A DNA stretch of 44,876 nucleotides from a virus: the IMG/VR virus record IMGVR_UViG_3300004461_000012, positions 1 to 44,876 of that record. One strand, written 5' to 3'. Shown here one piece after another: positions 24,487-32,539 of the stretch. Both the position numbers and the translations under genes were made by a program. The stretch's first letter is position 1. The number at the start of each line of letters is the position of its first letter. The notes under the pieces were generated by a model. The model was not told where the DNA came from, searched no databases, and saw only the letters and a list, made by a program, of their open reading frames with translations.

Positions 24487-25298
24487 AAAATTTAATTTAT
24501 CAAGTATGGGCTGGTGAAATGAGACCTGGTTGTAGGTACAGTGAAAAACTTTTTAGAGAATATGCAGAAAAAATTGGGGCAGATTACAGATTAGATATAA
24601 GTCCTAATATTGCCAGTAAGCATGTTCGTAAAGACGGTATGTATTTTGAATGGTTAAATCCTATGTTAGACGATTCATTCCTTGAATACGATAAAGTCTG
24701 TGTAATTGATCTAGACGTGTTTCCAGTTGAGAACTTGACTACAAATATTTTTGACGAGCCAATCAAAGACTTTGGCATCTGTACTGAACCTTTTCAAGGT
24801 AAGTATCGAGAATCTACAACTATAGGTAAAAACATAAACAAGAAAAGTGATGAACGGTGGGCTCAAGCGATCAAATCAAAATACGGTGCAACTATGCCTC
24901 GAGATGCTGACGGTTATCTAAAAGTATATAATGCTGGTATGGTGATGTTTACAAAGAAAGGTATGCAACTTGCTCGAGAAAAATTTGTACCTTTTCAAGA
25001 ATATATGAATCATATTAGAGCCTGCGGCTTGGGAAGGTTCTACAGTGTGGATCAGAATTATTTTCATGCCATGATGGTAACGCATAGTGAATATACTGAA
25101 ATGGATAATGGCTGGAATAATTATGTTCACGGTGTCCGTGGTCCTTTAGCATTACAAGATCCAGTGAATGATAGTAGGAACGCATTAACTAAATTTGTTC
25201 ATATTCAATTAAGTAGTGCAGATTATTTTAGTGATGAACAATTATATCATATCACTAATTCAGCAAGATCAGAATGGAAAGTGGAAGGTATATTATGA
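24483..25298 (+). CDS. Probable DxD-type glycosyltransferase
   Basis: A 271-residue GT-A-like protein. It starts KNLIYQVWAGEMRPGCRYSE, much like the genes at 20305 and 21081. The donor motif is DKVCVIDLDVFPVENL near residue 78, and YNAGMVMFTKKGMQL and SVDQNYFHAMM are the later conserved blocks. The final TKFVHIQLSSAD holds a likely metal-binding His. It is coupled to neighbours by ATGA at both ends. Sugar specificity is unknown. Confidence 0.66.
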   Translation: MKNLIYQVWAGEMRPGCRYSEKLFREYAEKIGADYRLDISPNIASKHVRKDGMYFEWLNPMLDDSFLEYDKVCVIDLDVFPVENLTTNIFDEPIKDFGICTEPFQGKYRESTTIGKNINKKSDERWAQAIKSKYGATMPRDADGYLKVYNAGMVMFTKKGMQLAREKFVPFQEYMNHIRACGLGRFYSVDQNYFHAMMVTHSEYTEMDNGWNNYVHGVRGPLALQDPVNDSRNALTKFVHIQLSSADYFSDEQLYHITNSARSEWKVEGIL

Positions 25299-25855
25299 TA
25301 GTAGCAAATCTTAAAGAAGCAAAAAACATTAATGAGTATCAAACCTCGTTAAAACAACAGTTGCAGAAAGCACATGGAGAACAATACACAGATTATCTAG
25401 ACGAAATTTCTAAATTAACAAAAAACTCTCAATCTTATAGAGAAATAGGAACGTTTCAAGGTGCTTCTACATCTACAGCAATGATGAATATGATCCCATA
25501 CATCGAAACTATTGATCTTGACTTTGTTCATATTAATCCTCACAAACATATTTTTGAAACACACGCACAACAAAATCAAATAGAATTTAAAATGATTCAG
25601 ACTGATTCGTTGAAATATAACATAGATAAAAAAACGGAAGTACTTTTAATAGACGGATATCATAACCCTAAACACGTGGCAAAAGAATTGGACAAATATG
25701 CTCCGTGGACAATACAAACTATTGTTCTACACGATACAACACTATTTCCAAGATTATGGAAATCTGTACAAAATTTTTTATCGTCTCATCAAGATTGGAA
25801 ACTTGTTTATAGACACACTGTAAACGCAGGCTACACTGTATTAGGAAAGAAATAA
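25295..25855 (+). CDS. Class I SAM-dependent methyltransferase-like protein
   Basis: A 186-residue protein whose core reads YREIGTFQGASTSTAMM (SAM loop), IDLDFVHINP, and TEVLLIDGYHNPKHVAKELDKY, the last being typical of Methyltransf_24-type enzymes that act on small molecules or sugars. IVLHDTTLFPRLWKSVQNF resembles the metal-binding stretch in that group. The start is the ATG at 25295, which shares ATGA with the previous stop; a longer reading from 25274 would overlap 25 bases. The next gene encodes a related methyltransferase. Confidence 0.68.
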   Translation: MIVANLKEAKNINEYQTSLKQQLQKAHGEQYTDYLDEISKLTKNSQSYREIGTFQGASTSTAMMNMIPYIETIDLDFVHINPHKHIFETHAQQNQIEFKMIQTDSLKYNIDKKTEVLLIDGYHNPKHVAKELDKYAPWTIQTIVLHDTTLFPRLWKSVQNFLSSHQDWKLVYRHTVNAGYTVLGKK

Positions 25856-25856
25856 A

Positions 25857-26459
25857 ATGAGTTTAAAAGAAATTTTTATAAAAAACAAATGTGATAAGGC
25901 TACTAAACATAGATATTATGAACTATATGAAAAAGATTTTAGTGAATTCAAAAATCAGGATATCAAAATATTAGAAATTGGAACGTTCAAAGGTGAAAGT
26001 ACTCAATCCTGGATTGACTATTTTGATAAAGCACAAATCTATACAGCAGACACATTTGAAAGAGTTACTCCAGACAAAATTTCCGCTCTAAAAAACAACC
26101 GTGTACAATGGTTCAAAGTTGATAGTACTTCACTAAATTGTAAAGAAAATTTTAATAATTTAGGTATTCAGTTTGATTTTATCATTGACGATGGACTACA
26201 CACTCCCGAAGGACAAAGACTAACTTTTGAAAATTTAATTGACTTTTTAAAACCTACAGGATCATATTATATAGAAGATGTTTGGATGTTAAACAAAGGA
26301 AATAATATGTCGCATTGGTGGGTTAAAAAACATTCAAAAGAGTTTACTATGGAAAAATTTAATAAATTAATCGATTCAATTAGTAAATTTAAAGTAACAG
26401 AACACGATTTCAGTAGTTCTAAAATTCCTGACAGTTACATATTAAAGATTAAAAAATGA
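25857..26459 (+). CDS. Class I SAM-dependent methyltransferase
   Basis: A 200-residue protein with a clear SAM loop ILEIGTFKGESTQSWIDYF near residue 37 and YTADTFERVTP as the acidic second strand. QFDFIIDDGLHTPEGQRLTFEN follows, where DDGLH is typical of methyltransferases in macrolide and polysaccharide clusters, then GSYYIEDVW. It is a second copy next to 25295, and its SAM loop EIGTFKGEST is nearly the same as EIGTFQGAST there. Start is one base after the previous stop. Confidence 0.74.
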   Translation: MSLKEIFIKNKCDKATKHRYYELYEKDFSEFKNQDIKILEIGTFKGESTQSWIDYFDKAQIYTADTFERVTPDKISALKNNRVQWFKVDSTSLNCKENFNNLGIQFDFIIDDGLHTPEGQRLTFENLIDFLKPTGSYYIEDVWMLNKGNNMSHWWVKKHSKEFTMEKFNKLIDSISKFKVTEHDFSSSKIPDSYILKIKK

Positions 26460-27121
26460 AAGCATTTATTATAACTCTGATGAAAGATGTTTGGAGTTTG
26501 TCATATGCTGAACGTTGCTTACAAAGTATCCAAGACACAGAAAGTGATATCGAAGCCACACTGTTCGATGCCACAACTCCTGAAACAATTTTTCCTGTTG
26601 CATGGACTTGGCCCACTGGCAAGAAGATCACTTGTTCAAAAACAAATTTATTGTTAACACCCTACAAAACATATGACAATAATAAACGTATAGCCGCGGC
26701 ACAAAGTCATTACAAACTCTGGAAACATTGTGTTGGTATTAATGAACCTATTATGATATTAGAACATGATGCAATATTCACACACAAATTTGAAGCACCT
26801 AGTACAACTTTAAATGTAGGAGCATACAGCATAAATGATCCTAAGGGTGCAACATTCAAATCAAAAGACTATTCCAATAAGGTAAAAGAAGGATTTAACA
26901 CAGTGCCTTGGGTAGCACCAGAAAATATTCCTCAAGGACTGCCAGGACACTCGGCTTATGTGATCACACCCTGGGCGGCTCGAGACATAATTGAAAAACA
27001 AGACAGCATAGGGTGGTGGCCCAACGATGCCATAATGTGTAAACAATTATGTGAATGGTTGTATGTGTACAAACCTTTTTTTACCAAAACACAAGGCACC
27101 AAATCTACTACTTCACTGTAA
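26456..27121 (+). CDS. Glycosyltransferase, family 25-like (divergent)
   Basis: A 221-residue GT25-like protein. It opens AFIITLMKDVWSLSYAERCL and has AAAQSHYKLWKHC and EPIMILEHDAIFTHKF near residues 82-108, so EHD is kept but the Gly-Cys before SH is replaced by Ala-Ala. HSAYVITPWAARDII and WPNDAIMCKQL complete the family pattern. It is the third and most divergent of the GT25-like genes here. Coupled by ATGA to the preceding methyltransferase. The next gene has its own late-type octamer. Confidence 0.68.
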   Translation: MKAFIITLMKDVWSLSYAERCLQSIQDTESDIEATLFDATTPETIFPVAWTWPTGKKITCSKTNLLLTPYKTYDNNKRIAAAQSHYKLWKHCVGINEPIMILEHDAIFTHKFEAPSTTLNVGAYSINDPKGATFKSKDYSNKVKEGFNTVPWVAPENIPQGLPGHSAYVITPWAARDIIEKQDSIGWWPNDAIMCKQLCEWLYVYKPFFTKTQGTKSTTSL

Positions 27122-27128
27122 ATTTGCC

Positions 27129-27136
27129 AATAAATA
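27129..27136 (+). promoter_or_regulatory. Late-type promoter inside the glycan island
   Basis: AATAAATA lies seven bases before the ATG at 27144, in the only real gap between island genes (22 bases). It divides the island into two transcription units. Confidence 0.5.
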
Positions 27137-27143
27137 TTTCAAT

Positions 27144-27827
27144 ATGAAAGTTTATGTAGGGTATGACACTAGAGAAGATATTGCATATCAAGTATGTGAG
27201 CATTCAATTAACTCACATTCACCAGACACAGAAATTGTGCCATTGAATCAACAAACACTACGACAAGACAAGTGGTACTGGAGAGAACTGGACCATTTGG
27301 CTTCAACAGAGTTTACATTCACAAGATTTTTAATACCAGCATTAGAAAATTATAAAGGTTGGGCATTGTTTTGCGATTCGGATATAATCTTTTTAAAAGA
27401 TATCAAAGAACTTTTTAGCCAAGCAGATGAAAAATATGCTGTGATGTGTGTAAAACACGACTACACTCCTAAACCAGGAATTAAGATGGATGGGCAAAAA
27501 CAAACTGTGTATCCAAGAAAAAATTGGAGTTCTGTTGTGCTGTACAACTGTGGACACAAATCAAACGAAAAATTAACAGTGGATTTAGTAAACAATCCTA
27601 ATTATGATGGAGCATATTTTCATAGATTTTCATGGTTGAAAGACGAAGAAATAGGCTCGCTGGATCACAGTTGGAATTGGCTTGTGGGTTGGTATAAAAC
27701 TCCACAAGATGGTGAGCCCAATGCCTTGCACTACACGGAAGGCGGACCTTGGTTCAAAAATTATCGTAATTGCGAATACGGTGATGTTTGGAAAAAATAC
27801 CTTAACACAATGATGAACAGTGAATGA
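27144..27827 (+). CDS. Glycosyltransferase, GT8-like
   Basis: A 227-residue GT-A enzyme resembling GT8 and related phage transferases. It begins KVYVGYDTREDIAYQVCEHSI. EFTFTRFLIPAL precedes WALFCDSDIIFLKDIKELF near residue 75, with DSD as the metal-binding motif. TPKPGIKMDGQKQTVYPRKNWSS and VLYNCGH follow, then GSLDHSWNWL and ALHYTEGGPW with the late His. The start is the ATG at 27144, since an upstream frame extension to 27051 would overlap the previous gene. It leads the second half of the island. Confidence 0.8.
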   Translation: MKVYVGYDTREDIAYQVCEHSINSHSPDTEIVPLNQQTLRQDKWYWRELDHLASTEFTFTRFLIPALENYKGWALFCDSDIIFLKDIKELFSQADEKYAVMCVKHDYTPKPGIKMDGQKQTVYPRKNWSSVVLYNCGHKSNEKLTVDLVNNPNYDGAYFHRFSWLKDEEIGSLDHSWNWLVGWYKTPQDGEPNALHYTEGGPWFKNYRNCEYGDVWKKYLNTMMNSE

Positions 27828-27828
27828 T

Positions 27829-28626
27829 ATGCACTATTACTTTGATGGTCAGGATGAAATACTACAACATTGGAACAGCGGTTTAGGCGCTCATTATCTT
27901 CCATGGGAAAATATTAAAAGTACACCAATAGAAAACACAGTTAGTTTTAGAAGTCTTGCCAAAAGAAAAATAATCAGAGAGTGTATAAAGACAGGTAGAC
28001 CATTTTATTATATCGACACAGGATATGTGGGTAATCTTATAAAAAAGAAACTGTATCATAGAATTGTAAAAAATGATGTACAACACAGTTTGGTGTTTGA
28101 TGTGCCTGACGATCGTTGGAGGAAGATACAATCAAGAAGTCCTGAATTAGAATTTGTTGAATGGCGTAAAAATCACAAAGGTAAAATTTTGTTAGTTGTG
28201 CCAAGCGAAAAGCCTTGTAAATATTACAACATCAGCAGAGACCAGTGGGTTGCTGAGACCATAAACACATTAAAAAAATATACTGATAGAGAAATTATTA
28301 TAAGAGATAAAGGCAAAAGGTATCAGAGAGTTGGTGAAGGCAGTGTGCCAAAATTCTTAATCAAAGAAAAAATTTATGCCACAGTAACTTATCAATCCAT
28401 AGCGGCTATTGAAAGTGTGTGTGCAGGTGTGCCAGCATTCACTATGGAAAAAACTGCGGCAGACAGTGTAGTATCACAGGATCTAAGTAAGATAGAATCA
28501 CCATTTTATCCAAACAGAGACCAAGTACACAAATGGCAACATTGGTTGGCATACTGTCAATATCATATCAGTGAACTTGGTAGTGGTCAAGCAGTGCGGA
28601 TAATGAAGGAACACGGACTATTATGA
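27829..28626 (+). CDS. GT-B-like transferase, paralogue 1 (capsule-type)
   Basis: A 265-residue protein of a family with four copies in this window. Its C-terminal half carries the shared signature: WVAETINTLKKYTDREIIIRD, then VTYQSIAAIESVCAGVPAFTM, then SKIESPFYPNRDQVHKWQHWLAYCQ. The G-x-P block after an SxxxxES stretch resembles the donor site of GT-B transferases used in capsule or Kdo chemistry. N-terminal residues (GRPFYYIDTGYVG) resemble its sister copies less. A GTG at 27820 could start the frame, but the ATG at 27829 directly after the preceding stop is simpler. Confidence 0.55.
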   Translation: MHYYFDGQDEILQHWNSGLGAHYLPWENIKSTPIENTVSFRSLAKRKIIRECIKTGRPFYYIDTGYVGNLIKKKLYHRIVKNDVQHSLVFDVPDDRWRKIQSRSPELEFVEWRKNHKGKILLVVPSEKPCKYYNISRDQWVAETINTLKKYTDREIIIRDKGKRYQRVGEGSVPKFLIKEKIYATVTYQSIAAIESVCAGVPAFTMEKTAADSVVSQDLSKIESPFYPNRDQVHKWQHWLAYCQYHISELGSGQAVRIMKEHGLL

Positions 28627-29570
28627 TAAGTGTTGTAGGTTATATGAAAGTTATTCCGCCTGGAAATAAAAAACCACAAAAGCCTTTGATAATAAAAAAC
28701 TTTATTGAAGGTGTGAATAGATGCGGAGATAAAGGGATAATAAGTAATTCTTGGACAGTGATTCCAGCAGATGTTTCTGTGTTGCAAGGATTTGTGCATC
28801 AGCAACCTCAAAAACACAGACATCTTATGTTGAGAAAAACTGTGTTTGAACAACAGCAAAAAAGAAACAAACGCACCATGATTGTGGATTCAAGTTTATT
28901 TTTGTATGCTGATCCTACTCAATCAAAAAATTATTTACGTTATGGTTATGATGGAATTTTTCCTAACACAGCAGAATATTGTTATGATAATCCAGACCCA
29001 TTGCGTTGGGAAGTAATTAAAAAAGATTTAGGTATAGATTTAAAACCTTGGAGATTGGGCGGAGGCAAATACATTTTAATCTGTTGTCAAAGAGATGGCG
29101 GATGGAGCATGGGAGGATTAAAAGTAAATGTTTGGTTGCAACACGCAATTCAACAAATAAGAAGTTTTACAAAAAAAGAAATTAGAATAAGATTTCATCC
29201 AGGAGATAAATCATCTAAACAATGGGTTTCTCTTGTAAGACAATGGATAAACAGTGGACAATCAACTTATCAAAACATTGTAATCAGCGGTGCTAAGAAT
29301 TTAATAGACGAATTTGCTCATGCTCATGCAGTTGTTGGTCATAATTCAAGTCCAACTGTGGCATCAGTGATAGAAGGTATACCCACATTGGTAACAGATC
29401 CAGATGGTGCTCAAATCAAAGGTGTTAATTTAGAAAAATGGCAAGATATAGAATCTCCTAAAGAGTTTGATAGAGAACTATGGATCAGACGCATAGCACA
29501 GATCCATTGGACCTTAGATGAAGTAAAACAAGGTTTAGCATGGAAACATTTAAGGAATTACGTAAAATGA
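28623..29570 (+). CDS. GT-B-like transferase, paralogue 2 (capsule-type)
   Basis: A 315-residue relative of the preceding gene. It has the same late blocks: HAIQQIRSFTKKEIRIRFHPG, then AVVGHNSSPTVASVIEGIPTLV, then WQDIESPKEFDRELWIRRIAQIHWTLDE. An extra N-terminal part includes MIVDSSLFLYADPTQSKNY and KYILICCQRDGGWSMGG. The GHNSS followed by EGIPT fits a nucleotide-sugar site, but no experiment can be cited. Coupled to neighbours by ATGA at both ends. Confidence 0.58.
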   Translation: MISVVGYMKVIPPGNKKPQKPLIIKNFIEGVNRCGDKGIISNSWTVIPADVSVLQGFVHQQPQKHRHLMLRKTVFEQQQKRNKRTMIVDSSLFLYADPTQSKNYLRYGYDGIFPNTAEYCYDNPDPLRWEVIKKDLGIDLKPWRLGGGKYILICCQRDGGWSMGGLKVNVWLQHAIQQIRSFTKKEIRIRFHPGDKSSKQWVSLVRQWINSGQSTYQNIVISGAKNLIDEFAHAHAVVGHNSSPTVASVIEGIPTLVTDPDGAQIKGVNLEKWQDIESPKEFDRELWIRRIAQIHWTLDEVKQGLAWKHLRNYVK

Positions 29571-30403
29571 TTACTGCATTAACAACATTTCATAAAGCAG
29601 GATTAGACTTGTACGGACAAAGATTCATAGACAGTTTTGCAAAAAATGTTGATAAGAAAATCAAATTGTTAGTGTATGCAGAAAATTGTACACCTGTAAA
29701 TCCAGACATAAATCAAATAACAATTATAGATTCAAAAGAATTAGTTAAGTTAAATCAATTTAAATCACGTTGGGGCAATGTGCCTAAAGCAAATGGTGAA
29801 TGTCCGTTTCCAGAAAAACGTCCAAGAGATCATCATAAAAAATTTAAGTGGGACGCAGTACGTTTTGCTAACAAAGTGTATGCAGTGTTTGACGCTGTTG
29901 AAAGAAATAACGACAAGTGGACTGTGTGGATTGATGGAGACACATATGTGCATTCCCCTATCAATTACGAACAATTTCAACAACTACTTCCAAGCGATAA
30001 GTGGATAACATTTGTTGGAAGAGGTAAAGGATCACAAACTTGGCCCGAGTGTGGATTTTATGGTTTGAATACTGAACACGATACTTGTAAAAGATTTTTA
30101 AATGAATTTGAACGTGTGTACCAAGATGCAGACAACGGAATATTCAAACTAGATGAATGGCATGATAGTTATGTGTTTGGTAAGATACTAAATCAGTTAA
30201 TGCCTATAGATAAAAACTTTCATGATTATTCCCAAGACATATATAATAAAACTGCCAAAACAGGTGGCGGTGGACACCCTTTAATTAATTCTGTATTAGG
30301 AAACTATTTTGATCACATGAAGGGCGATAGAAAAAACAAAGGCAAAAGTCAAAAGAAAGATCTGTTGTCTACTCGTGCAGAATCATATTGGAATGAAGTT
30401 TAG
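29567..30403 (+). CDS. Probable DxD-type glycosyltransferase
   Basis: A 278-residue GT-A-like protein. It starts MITALTTFHKAGLDLYGQRF and has KWTVWIDGDTYVHSPI near residue 121, where DGD sits at the DxD position. PECGFYGLNTEHDTCKRFL and DEWHDSYVFGKIL are the later blocks, the second providing the acidic pair seen in such enzymes. The C-terminus is basic (KGDRKNKGKSQKKD). The ATG at 29567 shares ATGA with the previous stop and is preferred to the frame's first ATG at 29540. Confidence 0.62.
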   Translation: MITALTTFHKAGLDLYGQRFIDSFAKNVDKKIKLLVYAENCTPVNPDINQITIIDSKELVKLNQFKSRWGNVPKANGECPFPEKRPRDHHKKFKWDAVRFANKVYAVFDAVERNNDKWTVWIDGDTYVHSPINYEQFQQLLPSDKWITFVGRGKGSQTWPECGFYGLNTEHDTCKRFLNEFERVYQDADNGIFKLDEWHDSYVFGKILNQLMPIDKNFHDYSQDIYNKTAKTGGGGHPLINSVLGNYFDHMKGDRKNKGKSQKKDLLSTRAESYWNEV

Positions 30404-31229
30404 TTTATTCACAGACAACGGTCCATTAAACAGTCCATTAGTTTGGGAGGCTGTGAAGTCTGGGTTACAACGATTAGGGCACTCTGTAGACGAAAATAAT
30501 TTAGACACAGATGTTCCTGTGATTTGGTCATTGCTATGGCATGGTAGAATGATGAAAAATAAACCTATTTGGGATAAATTCAGATCTCAAAACAAAAATG
30601 TTCTAGTGATAGAAGTGGGTGGAATAAAAAGAAACACAACTTGGAAAGTTGGAATAAACGGAATCAATAGATCAGCAGACTTTGGACCAGCCAACAACGA
30701 TAGTCAAAGAGCACAACAATTAGGTATCGAATTAAGACCATGGAGTACAGACGGAGAACACATACTGATTTGTTTACAACACATCAAAAGTGAACAGTGG
30801 AAAGATATGCCTGCATTGGATCAATATGTAATCGATACCGTAAAAAATATAAGACAACACACAGATAGAAAAATTATAGTCAGACCTCACCCTAGATGTC
30901 CTTTAAAAAATTTGCCTGTGCTCGATAACGTTGGTTACGAGATTCCCAAACAGATTGCTAACACATATGACGATTTTAATTTAAATTTTACCAATGCTTG
31001 GGCAGTTGTAAGTCATAGCAGTAATCCCGGTGTTCATGCTGTACTCAATGGAATACCTGCTTTTGTAAGCGAACAAAGTCTAGCATACGATGTTGCAAAC
31101 ACAGATTTTAGCACCATTAACAGCCCAAAGACCCCCAATAGACAGCAATGGCTGAATGATTACACACATACTGAATGGACCATTGAGGAAATTGCACAAG
31201 GCATTCCATTTTCTAGATTGACTTTTTAA
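30393..31229 (+). CDS. GT-B-like transferase, paralogue 3 (capsule-type)
   Basis: A 278-residue member of the same family as 27829 and 28623. Shared signatures are YVIDTVKNIRQHTDRKIIVRPHP, then AVVSHSSNPGVHAVLNGIPAFV, then TINSPKTPNRQQWLNDYTHTEWTIEEIAQG. The N-terminus KFSLFTDNGPLNSPLVWEAV and HILICLQHIKSEQW is close to that of copy 2. It starts at the ATG at 30393, 11 bases inside the previous gene. Its last codons contain the -35 box of the next gene's promoter. It closes the glycan island. Confidence 0.6.
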   Translation: MKFSLFTDNGPLNSPLVWEAVKSGLQRLGHSVDENNLDTDVPVIWSLLWHGRMMKNKPIWDKFRSQNKNVLVIEVGGIKRNTTWKVGINGINRSADFGPANNDSQRAQQLGIELRPWSTDGEHILICLQHIKSEQWKDMPALDQYVIDTVKNIRQHTDRKIIVRPHPRCPLKNLPVLDNVGYEIPKQIANTYDDFNLNFTNAWAVVSHSSNPGVHAVLNGIPAFVSEQSLAYDVANTDFSTINSPKTPNRQQWLNDYTHTEWTIEEIAQGIPFSRLTF

Positions 31230-31246
31230 CCAAAATCCTTTATACT
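31218..31246 (+). promoter_or_regulatory. Sigma70-like early promoter, transcript start on the ATG
   Basis: TTGACT (31218-31223), a 17-base spacer and TATACT (31241-31246). Exactly six bases separate the -10 box from the ATG at 31253, placing +1 on the A of the start codon. The -35 box lies within the end of the preceding gene. Confidence 0.75.
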
Positions 31247-31252
31247 ATTGGT

Positions 31253-32539
31253 ATGCGTTCAATTACCATAGAAGAGTGTTTAGAAGCAATGGCGGGACTT
31301 ACTGTCAATGCTACTGTGACTCCTGCTTTTATTGTGTTGGACAGAGATAAAAAGATCATTTTCGACATAGCAAAAAAGGTTTTCAAAGGATCAGCATTAA
31401 CTGATAGACAACTGGAAGCAGTAAAAAAAATATTAATCACACGATACAAATCCCAATTTAAGATACGTGGTATAGATTTAGAAAACAGTGTGAACAATCT
31501 TAGACAACCATTAAGACACTTGGATAGAACCGAGTATATGCGATTAGAAGAAGGCTCTAAATATTTAGAACCGTTTTGGTCAGGATTTACACCACAAAAA
31601 GTGATTGTAACTAGATTTCCATTCAATATGACATATTCAAAAACTATCACAGAAGTTAAGAAATTACTAGGTCCCACAATTAGTAGATACTATTCACAAA
31701 AATTAAAAGACAAATACATATTGCCTTACACAGAAAAAGTTACACACAGACTTTTAACCAAATTTAAAAACAAAATAAAAGATATAGATCCGGTATTGCT
31801 TGATGTTTATGATCAATGCGAAAAAATTTATAAAAAATCCGATCAGTATGTGCCAGGAATTTATAATTATCAAATTAAAAACAGTTCCGAAACTGTAACA
31901 AAATATCATCAAGAATATTTTGGTGATCCTGTTAAAGAAAATTTGTATCTGTATTATGATAGAAAAGAAAAATTAGGATTAAAACACTTTGACCAAAAAG
32001 AATTAGCACAGTCGACACACAGTTTATCTGCATTAAGTAAAGCAATATTGGAACGACAGTGGCCTCGAATAAATTTAGATTTAAAAAAATGGCCCATGGA
32101 ACAAGTAATCGAAACCATTACAGAATTGAGAAGATTTCCGTTACTGGTAATTATTAGCGGTTCCACTGAAAAAGAATGTCTAGCAGATTTGCATAGCACA
32201 CACAAACTGTTTAAAAACATTATACCAAATAATGAAATTGCTGTAATGGCAAGATGCAAAAACTCAACAACTTTTGGTAAAGAATTTAATGACTACATCA
32301 AAGATAATCAATTAAATAATTCACTTGCAAAATCAACAAAAATAGTGTATATTACTAGTAAGAAGATTCCAAAGCCATTACTGACATCTGAATGGGAATC
32401 AGAAGCAGTACTAATTTGTGATAACACTAGAAATTATTCTAAGGTAGACAAATACGTTGGCACAATTGATTTACAATTACAAATCAATGGTCAAGATAGT
32501 TTTTGGAGTCAAGTTCATTTTGGAGCAGACACTGTATGA
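31253..32539 (+). CDS. Unknown early protein upstream of uvsW
   Basis: A 428-residue protein I cannot place in a named family. The N-terminus (AFIVLDRDKKIIFDIAKKVFKGSALTDRQLEAVKKILITRY) is basic and helical. Residues 120-260 are rich in Lys and Tyr. The C-terminal part (LLVIISGSTEKECLADLHS, NNEIAVMARCKNSTTFG, KIVYITSKKIPKPLL, EAVLICDN) has a strand-helix alternation like an NTPase half-domain, but I see no Walker A or B motif. It is translated with uvsW (ATGA overlap) behind an early promoter, so a DNA replication or repair role is likely. It could be a degenerate helicase partner; this is speculation. Confidence 0.6.
   Translation: MRSITIEECLEAMAGLTVNATVTPAFIVLDRDKKIIFDIAKKVFKGSALTDRQLEAVKKILITRYKSQFKIRGIDLENSVNNLRQPLRHLDRTEYMRLEEGSKYLEPFWSGFTPQKVIVTRFPFNMTYSKTITEVKKLLGPTISRYYSQKLKDKYILPYTEKVTHRLLTKFKNKIKDIDPVLLDVYDQCEKIYKKSDQYVPGIYNYQIKNSSETVTKYHQEYFGDPVKENLYLYYDRKEKLGLKHFDQKELAQSTHSLSALSKAILERQWPRINLDLKKWPMEQVIETITELRRFPLLVIISGSTEKECLADLHSTHKLFKNIIPNNEIAVMARCKNSTTFGKEFNDYIKDNQLNNSLAKSTKIVYITSKKIPKPLLTSEWESEAVLICDNTRNYSKVDKYVGTIDLQLQINGQDSFWSQVHFGADTV

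Noticed and set aside
26243-26280. TTGACT followed by TATTAT inside the second methyltransferase
   Set aside because: The spacer is about 20 bases and no start codon follows at the typical distance.
27051-27143. Extended start for the GT8-like gene
   Set aside because: It would overlap the preceding gene by 71 bases and the extra residues do not look like a transferase; the ATG at 27144 follows a promoter octamer.
18111-31229. The island as a DNA-glucosylation system like that of T4
   Set aside because: No alpha- or beta-glucosyltransferase signature or hydroxymethylase gene is visible in the window, and the island promoters are of the late type.
31240-31677. 145-residue - strand frame across the start of the unknown early gene
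   Set aside because: It lies over a strong + strand promoter and conserved-looking + coding; no start signal.
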